Positions 10,410 to 21,849 of a DNA stretch of 64,000 bases are shown here, one piece after another. The first letter of the stretch is position 1, and every line of letters begins with the position of its first letter. Made by a program: the position numbers and the translations under genes. Origin of the DNA: Nitrospirota bacterium (GTDB lineage: Bacteria; Nitrospirota; Thermodesulfovibrionia; Thermodesulfovibrionales; JdFR-88); the NCBI GenBank assembly GCA_021825295.1, contig JAKAHV010000015.1, positions 1-64,000 of the forward strand. Reading direction: 5' to 3'. Below the pieces are notes generated by a model. That model made no database searches. It was given only the letters and a program-made list of their open reading frames with translations, and had not been told where the DNA came from.

Positions 10410-11444
10410 ATGCGCCGGCAGGAGGCAATTAAAATGGAAATGGCCATCTCGACCGGCTTGAGGACTCTGGTATGTCCGGTACATCAATGCGAACTGCAAT
10501 TCGACCAATCCATAATTAATATCGGGGTGCCGTTTCCAGACGGCGGCATTAACTGCCCGCGGGGCTGTACGTTCAGAATTGAACGGGGCATTCCCCGTTT
10601 TGTCCCGTCCGACAATTATTGTTCCAGTTTCGGGCTTCAGTGGCGAAAATATCAAAAAACCCAGCTCGATTCCCATACCGGAGCCGATATTTCCAGGAAA
10701 CGCCTGGAAGACAGCCTGGACAAACCCCTGTCTTTCCTCAATGGCAAGCGGGTCCTGGAGGCCGGATGCGGGGCAGGACGGTTTACCGAGCACCTGGCAG
10801 AAAATTGCGGCTCCCTGGTCTCCGTGGATATTTCCAATGCCGTCGACTCGAACCTCACAAACTGCGCCGGCAAAAAACCGTACATGCTGATACAGGCAGA
10901 TATAAATTCCGCGCCGCTGCGGCCTCATTCATTCGATGTTGTCATCTGCCTGGGTGTTATCCAGCATACCCCTTCACCTGAGCTGACAATTTCAAACCTG
11001 GCTAAATATGTAAAACCGGGAGGCGATCTTGTCATCGATCATTACGCCAACGATTCCTTTTTCTCGCCATTGGGACGCGTTCTGTCTCTTGGGTACCCTT
11101 TGCGCTGCGTCCTCAAGCGCCTTCGTCCCGAAGTGAGCCTGAAGATAACCACCAGACTGACCGCCATCGCGGACCCCTTGCGTAAAAGGACCTATAAAAT
11201 TAAATGGATTGACCGCATTGCGGTAAGATTGCTGCCTTCAACATGCTATTACGGCAGTTATCCCGGGCTTGATCCGGAGATACTGTATGAGTGGAACGAG
11301 CTCGATACTTTTGATCAGCTTACCGATTATTACAAGCACTTCCGCTCGGCCAGGGACATAAGGCAATGCCTGAGCAGGCTTGGATTCAGGGAAATTTACT
11401 GCGAAAAAAGCAGCCAGGGCGTTACCGCCAGGGCAACCATGTGA
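10410..11444 (+). CDS. Class I SAM-dependent methyltransferase with N-terminal Trm112-like segment
   Basis: VLEAGCGAGRFTEHLA, FDVVICLGVIQHTPSPE. Confidence 0.8.
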   Translation: MRRQEAIKMEMAISTGLRTLVCPVHQCELQFDQSIINIGVPFPDGGINCPRGCTFRIERGIPRFVPSDNYCSSFGLQWRKYQKTQLDSHTGADISRKRLEDSLDKPLSFLNGKRVLEAGCGAGRFTEHLAENCGSLVSVDISNAVDSNLTNCAGKKPYMLIQADINSAPLRPHSFDVVICLGVIQHTPSPELTISNLAKYVKPGGDLVIDHYANDSFFSPLGRVLSLGYPLRCVLKRLRPEVSLKITTRLTAIADPLRKRTYKIKWIDRIAVRLLPSTCYYGSYPGLDPEILYEWNELDTFDQLTDYYKHFRSARDIRQCLSRLGFREIYCEKSSQGVTARATM

Positions 11445-11456
11445 TCAACCGAGGAT

Positions 11457-12401
11457 ATGGCGACATCCCCCCCGCTGATTAACGTCATAATGCCGCTTTA
11501 CAACAAGCGGCCCTATGTCAGGCGAGCCATAGACAGCATAATGGGGCAGACTTATACCAACTGGGAGTTGATTATCGTGGATGACGGCTCCACTGACGCA
11601 TCGGCCGATATGGTTCCGCGCGGGAATCCCAGGCTAAAACTGCTCCGACAGGCAAACAGGGGCCCCAGCGCAGCCCGCAACGCCGCCGTACGTTCGGCAT
11701 CCGGCGAGTATCTCGCCTTTATTGACGCCGATGACTGCTACTATCCCTTCAAGCTGGAGAAGGGGATAGACCTCCTGTGGAGGGATCAAAAGGCGGAATG
11801 GATGATGTCCGCCTACGATTACCAGCTAAACGGCGTGACCACGCGGCGATATATCAAGGACGTCAATGATGCCGAGATAAAGGAGGATTCGGCGGTTTTC
11901 GACGACGCCCTTTCCCAGCTCACTGTAGTGGGCTGGCCAAGCGACGGGCTGTTCATGAAAAAGTCCCTGTTTGAGCGACTTGGAGGGTTTAATGAGGAAA
12001 TCAGATACGGTGAAATATCGGAATTCATACTCCGCTGCGCCCTGGAGGAGCCGAAAGTCGCGATATGCCACGTCCCGCTTTTTTTGCATATCGATGTGCC
12101 CGGCAGCACGGCGAAAAACCCGGCCTTCAAAACGAGATGCACCGGGCTCAGGGGCCGGATAATGTACGGACTCGCAAAAAACTATCCCCATTACTCAAAT
12201 TATTTGCTTCACGCAGCGCGTGATTACATGACATCCTATGCCTCAACGCTTATCCTGGAGGGAGAAGGCAGAAAAGCCAGGAGATTCCTTATGGAGGAAT
12301 ATCCCTTTGCCCGCGACCGGAAGTGGTTTAAATTATGGGCAGCCGGCTGGCTCCCCCAATGGTTCCTCGGGCGAATGTCTCCGCAAAGAAAAAGATGCTG
12401 A
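11457..12401 (+). CDS. Glycosyltransferase family 2
   Basis: PLINVIMPLYNKRPYVRRAIDSIMGQTYTNWELIIVDDGSTD, DADD. Confidence 0.88.
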   Translation: MATSPPLINVIMPLYNKRPYVRRAIDSIMGQTYTNWELIIVDDGSTDASADMVPRGNPRLKLLRQANRGPSAARNAAVRSASGEYLAFIDADDCYYPFKLEKGIDLLWRDQKAEWMMSAYDYQLNGVTTRRYIKDVNDAEIKEDSAVFDDALSQLTVVGWPSDGLFMKKSLFERLGGFNEEIRYGEISEFILRCALEEPKVAICHVPLFLHIDVPGSTAKNPAFKTRCTGLRGRIMYGLAKNYPHYSNYLLHAARDYMTSYASTLILEGEGRKARRFLMEEYPFARDRKWFKLWAAGWLPQWFLGRMSPQRKRC

Positions 12402-12408
12402 AACGGCA

Positions 12409-13944
12409 ATGCGCATCCCTTCGCTTTGTATGAAATTCAGGCACGTCGTCCCATTGGCCATCTTTCTCTTTCTGGCCGCGGTTGCAGGCCCGCCGGCCGT
12501 GAAAATGGTTTTTGCGGCGTCCTATTATGTGGCGCCTGGAGGAAGTGACAGCGCGCGCGGGACAAAGGCAAGACCATGGGCCACCTTTGCCAGGGCCATG
12601 GCCGCCCTGAGGCCGGGCGACACCCTCTATCTCAAGGACGGCTTCTATCACCAGTCCCTGGATGTGAGGGTGTCAGGAAGGCCGGGCAGACCGATAGTTT
12701 TCAGGGCGGTAAATGAAGGCAAGGCGATTGTAGGCACTGTTTATCCATCAAGCCCGCTGCGGATTGCCGGCCAGTCCTACGTCCTGGTGGAAGGCATAAA
12801 TTTCAGAAACAGAGGTCCGTATGACGGCAATACTTATTGCTCCACGGACGGCGCCGGTTACATCAACGTGCACGGCCTGAATATCTTCGGGGCGGACCAC
12901 ATAGTACTGAAAAGAGTTACCGTAAACGGTTCTTCCGGCTGCAACTCAGCGGTAATCGGCCTCAGCAAGGTAAGGGACAGTTTAATCGAAGATTGCGCAG
13001 GCTCGGGTCCCGGCCGGGTCGTTCTCAATATACTTGACTGCGGGAATATAACCGTAAGAAGGTGCTGGCTCGACTGGTCGGGTCCAAGCACCGGCGGCGG
13101 GGACACATCCAGTATCGCACAAATATATGATTCTTCGCATGTGCTCATGGAAAACAATATCGGCCTCAACCTGACAACCACGCCGACCGACGATCTGGGG
13201 ATTTGGGCCCATTATAAGGACTCTGATCACAACACCTTTGTGGGGAACGTCGTCTACCATACCCAGGCATACTCGGCAGGCGGGCTCAGAGACACCGCGG
13301 AATATGAAATGCGTTCATCGCACAGCCTGTTTGAAGACAATGTCGCAATCTTGCCTGTCGCCGGAGCCTACCACAGCGTTCCTGCCGATGTAGTGGGGAC
13401 CGGCCATCATACATCTGAAAACAACACCTATGTTGGCGACGGCGGCGGAGAGGGTTTTTTGGTCCACGAACGTCCAAACAGGCCGCAACAGGCGACGGAT
13501 GCGGCCGTAATCGACTGCTCTTTCATCAATATGGACGCGGGCATTTATGCAAGCAGCAGCGGCAACAATACGGTGTCGGCGCACAGGTACAATAATTTTT
13601 ACAGGGTGCGGAAATGTCTTTGGAACGAGAGGCAGATGGTCCCCCGCGGGCTCGACCGGACCGAGAAATGCAATACGGTGGACCCCGGTTATGACACGGC
13701 AAAATACGGGATCGGGGGTTATCTTATCGTACCGGCGGCTCTTAAAGGCAAAGGGCAAGGCGGGGCGGACATTGGCGCATCGGTAATATACAGGTATAAA
13801 AACGGGATGCTGACCCGCGTTCCGCTCTGGCCATGGCCCATGGAGGCCAGAATACTTGCCGAGTTCCATGTGAGCCCTACCTGGCAGGCCAGGGGGGGCA
13901 TATGGAAGTCGCTTGACGGCATATATACCCAAAGGGCAAAGTGA
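12409..13944 (+). CDS. Secreted right-handed parallel beta-helix protein
   Basis: Signal peptide; YYVAPGGSDSARGTKARPWATFARAMAALRPGDTLYLKDG signature; start refined to ATG 12409. Confidence 0.8.
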   Translation: MRIPSLCMKFRHVVPLAIFLFLAAVAGPPAVKMVFAASYYVAPGGSDSARGTKARPWATFARAMAALRPGDTLYLKDGFYHQSLDVRVSGRPGRPIVFRAVNEGKAIVGTVYPSSPLRIAGQSYVLVEGINFRNRGPYDGNTYCSTDGAGYINVHGLNIFGADHIVLKRVTVNGSSGCNSAVIGLSKVRDSLIEDCAGSGPGRVVLNILDCGNITVRRCWLDWSGPSTGGGDTSSIAQIYDSSHVLMENNIGLNLTTTPTDDLGIWAHYKDSDHNTFVGNVVYHTQAYSAGGLRDTAEYEMRSSHSLFEDNVAILPVAGAYHSVPADVVGTGHHTSENNTYVGDGGGEGFLVHERPNRPQQATDAAVIDCSFINMDAGIYASSSGNNTVSAHRYNNFYRVRKCLWNERQMVPRGLDRTEKCNTVDPGYDTAKYGIGGYLIVPAALKGKGQGGADIGASVIYRYKNGMLTRVPLWPWPMEARILAEFHVSPTWQARGGIWKSLDGIYTQRAK

Positions 13945-15233
13945 CAAGGAAGGTTTTAATCATAGCGCATAGCTTTCCGCCTATGCAGGTCATAGGCTCT
14001 CAGCGTCCCTACGGGCTGGCAAAGTATCTCCGGGGCTTCGGGTGGGAGCCGGTAATACTGACAGTCAGTCGCCGCGGAAGTCCTCCGGACGGCATCATGG
14101 TAATCTCAACGGATTGCACTGACAGAATCGCCGCGATAAAGAAATTCGCGGGATTCGATCCCGGCGAGGGCCTCCATCAGCAGATGGGCATACCCGTAAC
14201 CAAAAATTTCGGCTACCCCACATGCAGGAGCAAGGCGTTCGGGGCAATGAGGCAGGTCATCGCCTTTCCCGACGCCGAGATAGGATGGTACGGACATGCA
14301 GTCGAGGCCGCGTCAGAATTCATGAATGGCGGGCAAATTGACGCCATCATAAGCACATCCTATCCGGTCACATCCCACTTAATAGCGAAAAGACTGAAAC
14401 AAAGCCATGGGATCCCATGGATAGCCGATCTTCGCGACCTCTGGACGCAAAACCACCATTACAGAAAAATCTGGCCGGTACGTTTTCTTGAACGGAGCCT
14501 GGAGCTGAAGACTCTGTCCTGCGCGGATGCGCTGGTCACCATTTCACAGCCCCTCGCGGATACTCTTAAATGCCTTCACACGGGCAGGCAGGTGCGCTGC
14601 ATCACGAACGGCTATGATCCGGACGATTATAAGGAGGCGGCGCCGACGCTTACGGAAAAATTCAGCATAACCTATACGGGCAGGCTTTATAACGGGCTCA
14701 GGGACCCATCGATGCTGCTGGAAGCAACCGCAAAGCTGCTGAATGAAAAGAGGATGGACAGGGCAAAAATTGAAATAGCTTTTTACGGGCCGTCCGAGGG
14801 ATGGCTGACCGCCGACATAATAAAATACGGCCTTGAAGACATCGCCAGGGATTACGGGCCGGTGCCGAGGGAGATCGCGATAAGGAAGCAGAAAGAATCC
14901 CAGCTCCTGCTTCTTTTGCTGCTGAACGACGCGGGCGAGAGGGGCGTTTATACCGGCAAACTGTTTGAATACCTCGGAGCAAGGCGTCCAATCCTTGCAA
15001 CAGGGAGAGCCGACAGCATAGTAAGGGACCTTCTCGCCGGCACGGGCGCCGGCCGCTTCGCCGAGAACAGCCGGCAGATGGAATCAGTCCTGCTTGGATA
15101 TTATCGCGAATTTACAAGCAAGGGAGAAATCGCATATCACGCCAACGGCACTATTGAAGATTATTCATATAAATCGATAGCCGGGCAATATTCAGGATTG
15201 TTAAACGAAGTGGCGGAAAACCGGCGGCACTGA
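13941..15233 (+). CDS. Glycosyltransferase family 4-like protein
   Basis: VLIIAHSFPPMQVIGSQRPYGLAKYLRGFGWEPVILT; GTG start overlapping the upstream stop. Confidence 0.75.
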   Translation: MTRKVLIIAHSFPPMQVIGSQRPYGLAKYLRGFGWEPVILTVSRRGSPPDGIMVISTDCTDRIAAIKKFAGFDPGEGLHQQMGIPVTKNFGYPTCRSKAFGAMRQVIAFPDAEIGWYGHAVEAASEFMNGGQIDAIISTSYPVTSHLIAKRLKQSHGIPWIADLRDLWTQNHHYRKIWPVRFLERSLELKTLSCADALVTISQPLADTLKCLHTGRQVRCITNGYDPDDYKEAAPTLTEKFSITYTGRLYNGLRDPSMLLEATAKLLNEKRMDRAKIEIAFYGPSEGWLTADIIKYGLEDIARDYGPVPREIAIRKQKESQLLLLLLLNDAGERGVYTGKLFEYLGARRPILATGRADSIVRDLLAGTGAGRFAENSRQMESVLLGYYREFTSKGEIAYHANGTIEDYSYKSIAGQYSGLLNEVAENRRH

Positions 15234-15238
15234 TAACA

Positions 15239-16606
15239 ATGCGGGCATCAGTATCGCGAATCAATCCCAGAGCGCTTGCGGGCGGACTTGCGCTGCCCAT
15301 GGCCCTGCTTATTGCAATGACCATAACGGGGGCCGGATGGCAGTACGCCGCAATACTGGCATGTGTTCCTCTCGGCGTCTATTTATTTGTGAAAAAGCCG
15401 TTCATATTCCCCTTTGGGTTATACATATTTTCAATTCCATTCGAGAATCTGCTTGTCATGAACGGTTCAGAGCACGGCGCCACATTGACAAGACTGCTTG
15501 GCATGATGGCAATCCTCGCATTGGTTGTCAAGGGCCTGTTTGAAAAAAAGCTAAAGCGGCCCGATAAAATCGGCCTGTGGTGGGTATTATTTTCGGCTTA
15601 CTGTCTCCTGTCGATTACATGGGCCATTGCTTACGAGCAGCCGGTTGTGAGGGGCCAGACGCTCATCGGGCTTGTAGGCCTTTACATAGTAGTCTCCTCG
15701 TACCGGATGCAGAAAAATGAATACGAGACGGTAAAATGGCTGGTACTGGCGGGCGGTGCGTTATCCTCCATATTCACAATTTATGCCTATCATAAAGGGC
15801 TGATCGATTTCGGCCAGGCCGAGAGAGTATCCTTAATATCGCTGGATAACAGCAACGGCATCATCGGCGCAAACAAACAGGCATTCGACATGTTGCTGCC
15901 AGTTTCCGTATGCCTGGGAATGCTGATGAAAAAGGGGAGGCCGCTTTTCAAGGGCTTTTTCATCCTTGTCCTGTTTACGATGTTCTTCGGCATCGTGATA
16001 ACAGGTTCGCGCGGAGGCCTGGCAGCGGTCCTGGTTATGCTGCTTTTTTTCATTTTCAACTCGGGTAAAAAGAGATTCGGGATTGTTGCAGTTGCAGTCC
16101 TGATTACTGCGCTGTCGATAACACCGCAGTTTTATTTTGACCGCATCAGCCGCTCGGCGGAATCCCACGCCAGCGGAAGGACCGACATCTGGCAGGTCGG
16201 ACTGAAGGCATTTGAAAAATACTGGCTCTTCGGCGCCGGGCTCGATTGCTTCCCGAAGGCATATACCGAGTTCGCAAACTACAGCCCGGTATATATGGGA
16301 TTTGACAGGGCTCCCCACAATATATTCGTGGGAATGTTCGTTGAACTTGGAATAATCGGCGGCTGCCTGATGGCCGTGGCGATGCTTAAACATTACGCCG
16401 CTATTGGACGGAAAAAATGGAATTACCGGACCGATCAGGTCGTCCTGAAGGCCGCTTTTTGGGCATTGCTTACCGGAAGCCTGTCGCAGGACGTCGTCTG
16501 GTATAAATCGTTCTGGCTGCTGTGGATGATGATAGTTATGCTAAAAAAAGTCTCCGAAACCGAAGGCCGCGATTTGAACCCCGCCTGGAAAGCTCCTGAC
16601 CGCTGA
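15239..16606 (+). CDS. O-antigen ligase/polymerase family membrane protein
   Basis: About 10 hydrophobic segments; ITGSRGGLAAVL, HASGRTDIWQVGLKAFEKYWLFGAG, APHNIFV motifs. Confidence 0.85.
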   Translation: MRASVSRINPRALAGGLALPMALLIAMTITGAGWQYAAILACVPLGVYLFVKKPFIFPFGLYIFSIPFENLLVMNGSEHGATLTRLLGMMAILALVVKGLFEKKLKRPDKIGLWWVLFSAYCLLSITWAIAYEQPVVRGQTLIGLVGLYIVVSSYRMQKNEYETVKWLVLAGGALSSIFTIYAYHKGLIDFGQAERVSLISLDNSNGIIGANKQAFDMLLPVSVCLGMLMKKGRPLFKGFFILVLFTMFFGIVITGSRGGLAAVLVMLLFFIFNSGKKRFGIVAVAVLITALSITPQFYFDRISRSAESHASGRTDIWQVGLKAFEKYWLFGAGLDCFPKAYTEFANYSPVYMGFDRAPHNIFVGMFVELGIIGGCLMAVAMLKHYAAIGRKKWNYRTDQVVLKAAFWALLTGSLSQDVVWYKSFWLLWMMIVMLKKVSETEGRDLNPAWKAPDR

Positions 16607-16608
16607 CC

Positions 16609-18543
16609 ATGTGCGGGATATGCGGCATATTCGACAGGCACCACCCGGATATCGACGCTGCTATAATTGAGAGAATGCGCGACGTAATGATCAACCGCGG
16701 TCCCGACGATGCTGGACTGCATGCGGACGCTCACATCGGCCTTGGTCATCGGCGCCTGAGCATTATAGATGTCTCTTCAGCCGGACATCAGCCCATGCAC
16801 AATGAGGACAAAACCATATGGATCACATTCAACGGAGAGGTATATAATTTCCGGCCGCTGCGTGACGCATTGTCCGGCAGGGGACATGTCTTCAGCTCCT
16901 CCTCTGACACCGAGGTGCTTGTCCATGGCTATGAAGAATGGGGCATAAAGAAGCTCCTGCAGAAAATAAACGGCATGTTCGCGTTTGCAATATGGGATTC
17001 CGCAAGACAGGAACTGGTGCTGGCGAGGGACCGGCTGGGCGTAAAACCGCTGTATTACATGGAAAAAGACGGCAGGGTGTATTTTTCCTCAGATATCAAG
17101 TCAATCCGCCTTGCATGCGAAAGGGATTTGACGCTGGATTTTTGCGCTATTGACGATTTTCTTTATTCGTATTGCATCCCCCAGGAGCGTTCCATCTTCA
17201 CGGAGATCAAAAAAGTCCCGCCCGCCAACTATGTCGTTTTCAGGAAAAATGACACTTCAGTAAACGAATACTGGGACCTGAGGTTCGCGCCAAAATTATC
17301 GATTGACGAAAATGAATGCCTGGAGGAACTCGAAAAAAGGCTTTTGTCGGCAGTGGGCGGCCGGATGATCAGCGACGTTCCGATAGGAGCATTTCTGAGC
17401 GGCGGCGTTGATTCAAGCCTCGTTGTCGCCCTGATGGCTACCCTTTCAGGCCAGCGCATAAAGACGTTTTCCATGGGAGTAAGGGAGGACTCATATAATG
17501 AACTGAAATACGCCAGGATGGTGGCCGATAAATACTCGACCGATCACCATGAATTCATAGTCGAACCGGACGCTCTAGGCATTCTGCCCGAGATCATTTG
17601 GGCCTATGGGGAACCATACGCCGATGCCTCCCAGATACCGGCCTATTATGTTTCCAAAATGACAAGGAGGTATGTAACCGTCGCCCTGACCGGGGACGGA
17701 GGAGACGAGTCTTTTTGCGGATACGGCAATTCAGCCGCTTATTATTATGCATACAGGTACCGGAAGTACTTGCCCAGGTTCCTGAGAGACAGCATCGCGC
17801 CTTCGATTGCCGGCGGCATCGTATCACTGGCCGGCAGGCGAGGCGCGGCAGGAAAGTTCAAGACCCTGACCGAGTACGGACGGGGTAGCTTCACAGACAG
17901 TCTCGGCATCGGCGGAATTTTCGGACAAGATTTCAGAAAAAAGCTGTACACCCCCGGATTCATGCGAAAATTGGCCGGACACAATCCCATAGGCACTTTC
18001 GAAAAATATTCCGCCCGGGCCTGCGGAGAAGATGAGGTGGACAAATCGCTTTACATCGGCATCAAGACCTCCCTGCCGAACGACTATCTTACCAAGATAG
18101 ATGTCGCCACCATGATGAATTCCCTTGAAGCCAGATCGCCTTACCTCGATTACGAACTGATGGAATTCGCGGCAAGGCTGCCGTCGAGCCTGAAAATGAG
18201 GCATGGCAGGCGCAAATTACTCCTTAAGAAACTGGCAGCACGCTACGTTCCCCATGCTGCAATTTACAGAAAAAAATGGGGGTTCGGCATACCGGTCGGT
18301 TACTGGTTCAGGCATGGCGAGATGAAAAATTTGCTCGGTAATGTCCTGCTTAGCGAGAGGGCTGAAAAGCGGGGATATTTTAATATGGGCTTCCTGAGGG
18401 CCCTCATAAATGAACACCTGAAGGGGGAGGCCGACCACACCTACAGGCTATGGGCGCTTTTATGCCTGGAACTATGGCACCTGATGTTTATCGACAACTC
18501 CATTTCGAGAAGTGACAAATTGCCTGCCTGCGCCGGAATCTGA
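16609..18543 (+). CDS. asnB: Asparagine synthase (glutamine-hydrolysing)
   Basis: MCGICGIF N-terminal Cys, RGPDDAG, LSGGVDSSL PP-loop. Confidence 0.93.
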   Translation: MCGICGIFDRHHPDIDAAIIERMRDVMINRGPDDAGLHADAHIGLGHRRLSIIDVSSAGHQPMHNEDKTIWITFNGEVYNFRPLRDALSGRGHVFSSSSDTEVLVHGYEEWGIKKLLQKINGMFAFAIWDSARQELVLARDRLGVKPLYYMEKDGRVYFSSDIKSIRLACERDLTLDFCAIDDFLYSYCIPQERSIFTEIKKVPPANYVVFRKNDTSVNEYWDLRFAPKLSIDENECLEELEKRLLSAVGGRMISDVPIGAFLSGGVDSSLVVALMATLSGQRIKTFSMGVREDSYNELKYARMVADKYSTDHHEFIVEPDALGILPEIIWAYGEPYADASQIPAYYVSKMTRRYVTVALTGDGGDESFCGYGNSAAYYYAYRYRKYLPRFLRDSIAPSIAGGIVSLAGRRGAAGKFKTLTEYGRGSFTDSLGIGGIFGQDFRKKLYTPGFMRKLAGHNPIGTFEKYSARACGEDEVDKSLYIGIKTSLPNDYLTKIDVATMMNSLEARSPYLDYELMEFAARLPSSLKMRHGRRKLLLKKLAARYVPHAAIYRKKWGFGIPVGYWFRHGEMKNLLGNVLLSERAEKRGYFNMGFLRALINEHLKGEADHTYRLWALLCLELWHLMFIDNSISRSDKLPACAGI

Positions 18544-18555
18544 GAATTTTTGGGC

Positions 18556-19758
18556 ATGAAGGTGCTGGTCCTCACAAATATGTACCCCAGATACCTTGGC
18601 GGCACCTTTGTCCATGAGCAGACAAAGAAAATGATGAACATGGGCTTCGAATTCAGGGTTATCGTCCCGGCGCCTTTTTTCCCCGGTGCGCTTATGGAAG
18701 AAAGCAGATGGGGCGCATATGCGAGAATACCCTGCCGAGAGCTTATTGACGGCGTGCCGGTATACTACCCGAAGTATTTCCGGCTGCCCGGGAAATGGTT
18801 CCACCCCCTGTCCTGCTATACGCAATATTTAGGCTTCAGAAAGACCGCCGATGCCATAATCAGCGAGTTTAACCCGGACATGATCCACGCCCACGCCGCC
18901 ACGCCCGCGGGATTCGCAGGATTGTTCCTCAGGAAGAAGTATGGCCTGCCGCTTGTCTGCAGCCTCAGGGGCAGCGACGTGGACCTTTACCCCGCGTATG
19001 GGAAATGGTCCCGCCATATGACCAGAAAAGTGATCATCGAATCCGACAGGCTTGTCAGCGTAAGCGCTGCCCTGAAGGACACGGCAGGCTCAATCGCGAG
19101 ACCGAAAAAAAGTATCCGGGTCATCTACAACGGATGTGACCCCGATACATTTGCCGGCAGACCTGAAAATCGCGCATATGCAAGAAGGAAGCTGGGCATT
19201 CCGGAGACGACAAGCGTTCTTATATTTGTCGGTAAAATATCACGGGACAAGGGGATATGCGAATTAATGGAATCCTTCAGGTCAGTAAACCGGGGGAATT
19301 GCGGTGCGCATCTGCTGATGGTCGGAAGCGGCCCGGACGTCCCGGTTCTGCAGTCGATGGCGGCCTCGTATGGCCTGCTCTCCAATATACATCGGACAGG
19401 GGATATCCCGCACGGGGATATCCCGGATGCCCTGAACGCCGCCGATATTTTTGTCCTGCCTTCCTACCATGAAGGACTGCCGAACGCGGTGCTTGAAGCC
19501 ATGGCCTGCGGTTTACCCGTCGTTGCCACCAGAGCCGGTGGAATACCGGAAGCGGTGGAGGACGGTAAAAGCGGGATTCTTGTTCCGGTAGGAGATCACA
19601 GGCAACTGGCAAATGCAATCGAATACCTGCTCATGAATGATTCAGCCGCAAAGCGGATGGGCAGCCGCGGCCGGCAGATAGTTGAAACCCGTTTTACATG
19701 GCAGGTCAATTCCGAGAAGATGTCCAAGCTGTACAGAGAGGTCATGGATGAAAAGTAG
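18556..19758 (+). CDS. Glycosyltransferase family 4
   Basis: [50 protein letters not shown]. Confidence 0.9.
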   Translation: MKVLVLTNMYPRYLGGTFVHEQTKKMMNMGFEFRVIVPAPFFPGALMEESRWGAYARIPCRELIDGVPVYYPKYFRLPGKWFHPLSCYTQYLGFRKTADAIISEFNPDMIHAHAATPAGFAGLFLRKKYGLPLVCSLRGSDVDLYPAYGKWSRHMTRKVIIESDRLVSVSAALKDTAGSIARPKKSIRVIYNGCDPDTFAGRPENRAYARRKLGIPETTSVLIFVGKISRDKGICELMESFRSVNRGNCGAHLLMVGSGPDVPVLQSMAASYGLLSNIHRTGDIPHGDIPDALNAADIFVLPSYHEGLPNAVLEAMACGLPVVATRAGGIPEAVEDGKSGILVPVGDHRQLANAIEYLLMNDSAAKRMGSRGRQIVETRFTWQVNSEKMSKLYREVMDEK

Positions 19759-20896
19759 GAAGGTTTGCATGATTACCACCGCGCACAGGCCGTTTGACGA
19801 CCGTATCTTTCATAAGGAAGGACAGACCCTCGCCAGGGGGGGATACGAAGTCGTGATTATCGCCCCGCATGACAGGGATGAAATCGCCGGTGGCATACGT
19901 ATAATTCCCCTGCCATTGCGGAAGAAAAATGGCAGTCTCGCCGCCGCCATCAGGGCCTATCGGATGGCCTTAAAAACGGACGCCGATGTTTATCATATCC
20001 ATGACCCGGAGCTTCTGGCCGCGGGCGTCCTGCTGAAGATACTCAATGGTAAAAAGGTGATCTACGATGTTCATGAGGACTATGGGAGAAAGATACTTTC
20101 AAAAGAGACGATAAGAAAGGAACTCAGGCCCCCCCTGTCAAGGATTTTTACCGTCCTGGAACGTACAGCAGCCGGGATGCTGTATTATGTGCTCGCCGCC
20201 GATTCAAATATAAGGAAGAAATTCGGCGCAAACACGGAGGTAATAGGGAATTATCCGCCGATCGATTTTATGGTGATGAGGCCGCCGGCGCGAAGCGGCA
20301 GGACCATGAAGATGGTTTATATAGGGGGCATTGACCGTGACAGGGGCAGCAGGATAATGCCTGAAATTATGAAACACCTGGAAGGCTATGATATCGAGCT
20401 GCATATGGCCGGCCCGATAGCAGACAAGGACGATATCCTGGCCCTTACCTCAGCCGGGAAGATCGCATATCACGGTTTTTTACCCTGGCGCGAGGTGAGC
20501 AAATGTCTGGCGGATGCCGATATCGGCCTTCTCCTGCTGCAGCCGACCCCCTCGTATATTAATTGCACCGGCGAGGGCATAATAAAATTATTTGAATACA
20601 TGATGATGAAGCTGCCAATTATAGTTTCCGATTTTCCGTATTTAAGGCAACTTATCACGGCGACAGGCAGCGGAATCTGTGTCGATCCGACAAATCCGGC
20701 AAAGATAGCCGAGGCAGTCAAATTTCTTACCGGCAATCCCGAAGTCAGGCGGAAAATGGGCGAAAACGGAAGAATGGCGGTAATCAGGGAATATAACTGG
20801 GAAAAAGAAGGCAGGAAGCTGATTGCCGTATATCAAAAGGCATTCGGGCAAACGCAGCAGCAGGGTTCTGCTGTCATCAGCCATGATCAAATATGA
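19748..20896 (+). CDS. Glycosyltransferase family 4
   Basis: VCMITTAHRPFDDRIFHKEGQTLARGGYEV; start refined to ATG 19748 overlapping the upstream gene. Confidence 0.85.
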   Translation: MKSRKVCMITTAHRPFDDRIFHKEGQTLARGGYEVVIIAPHDRDEIAGGIRIIPLPLRKKNGSLAAAIRAYRMALKTDADVYHIHDPELLAAGVLLKILNGKKVIYDVHEDYGRKILSKETIRKELRPPLSRIFTVLERTAAGMLYYVLAADSNIRKKFGANTEVIGNYPPIDFMVMRPPARSGRTMKMVYIGGIDRDRGSRIMPEIMKHLEGYDIELHMAGPIADKDDILALTSAGKIAYHGFLPWREVSKCLADADIGLLLLQPTPSYINCTGEGIIKLFEYMMMKLPIIVSDFPYLRQLITATGSGICVDPTNPAKIAEAVKFLTGNPEVRRKMGENGRMAVIREYNWEKEGRKLIAVYQKAFGQTQQQGSAVISHDQI

Positions 20897-21849
20897 CTAT
20901 CAGGGAAATTAGTCCAGGTGGCAACAGCGATGCATCGCGGCAGTCCGGGTCGGTTTTCGACAGCCCGCAATGGACAACGCTGTTCGGGGCAAATACCTTG
21001 CATTACGGGCTCTATGACGCAGGCGAAAGGCTGATCGGGCGTTTTTACATTTACAGGGAAAGAAAGTTCGGGTTCACTGTATGCTGCAACCCTCCGCTGA
21101 CGCCGTCTATAGGACCTTTTTTCAAAAACGACGCCAAAAACCCGTCCAGGGCGATGGAAAAATGCAAACAAATAATGTCCTGCATCGCGGAGTTCATCGA
21201 CGGGAAGAACTATCCGGTCGTTTCTCTTTCATTTGATAAAGCCATAATTGACATGCAGCCCTTCATTTGGAGGGATTTTAAAGTCGTGCCTCAATACACG
21301 TATGTCATAGACCTGGCACTGCCGGACGGCGACATCTGGAAGAGGATGTCATATGAAATAAGAAATCACATCGCAAAAGGGGAAAAGGACGGATTGGTTG
21401 TAGGCAGGATAGATGATTACACCCTGGTTAAATCTCTTGTCTTGAAGACATTTTCAAGACAAAAAAAGACAATTGATGATTCAGGCATGAACAAGGTCCT
21501 CTTCGATTTTGCAACAGGTAGCAACAGTTTCGCGTTCGCTGCCTTTCGCGGGGACATTCCCATAGCCTGCACATTTTGCGTCCGCGACAATGAAACCGCC
21601 TATTACCTGCTTGGCGGTTATGACTCCGTAAACAAACATCACGGCGCCGGTCCCCTGTGCGTATGGGAGGCGATCCGCCACGCGAAATCACTCGGCCTGG
21701 CGTATTTCGATTTTGAGGGCTCGATGGTCCCCGCCATCGAACGTTATTTCAGGGGATTCGGAGGACAACTGACGCCGTATTACCGTGCCAACAAGGCGGC
21801 ATTGCCGCTTGAAATAGCATTGAAGTTTTTTAAACGGAGGCTGTTTTAG
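20893..21849 (+). CDS. FemAB/GNAT-fold acyltransferase-like protein
   Basis: MSYEIRNHIAKGEKDGLVV, YFDFEGSMVPAIERYFRGFGGQLTPYY; paralog of 7871-8896. Confidence 0.75.
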   Translation: MTIREISPGGNSDASRQSGSVFDSPQWTTLFGANTLHYGLYDAGERLIGRFYIYRERKFGFTVCCNPPLTPSIGPFFKNDAKNPSRAMEKCKQIMSCIAEFIDGKNYPVVSLSFDKAIIDMQPFIWRDFKVVPQYTYVIDLALPDGDIWKRMSYEIRNHIAKGEKDGLVVGRIDDYTLVKSLVLKTFSRQKKTIDDSGMNKVLFDFATGSNSFAFAAFRGDIPIACTFCVRDNETAYYLLGGYDSVNKHHGAGPLCVWEAIRHAKSLGLAYFDFEGSMVPAIERYFRGFGGQLTPYYRANKAALPLEIALKFFKRRLF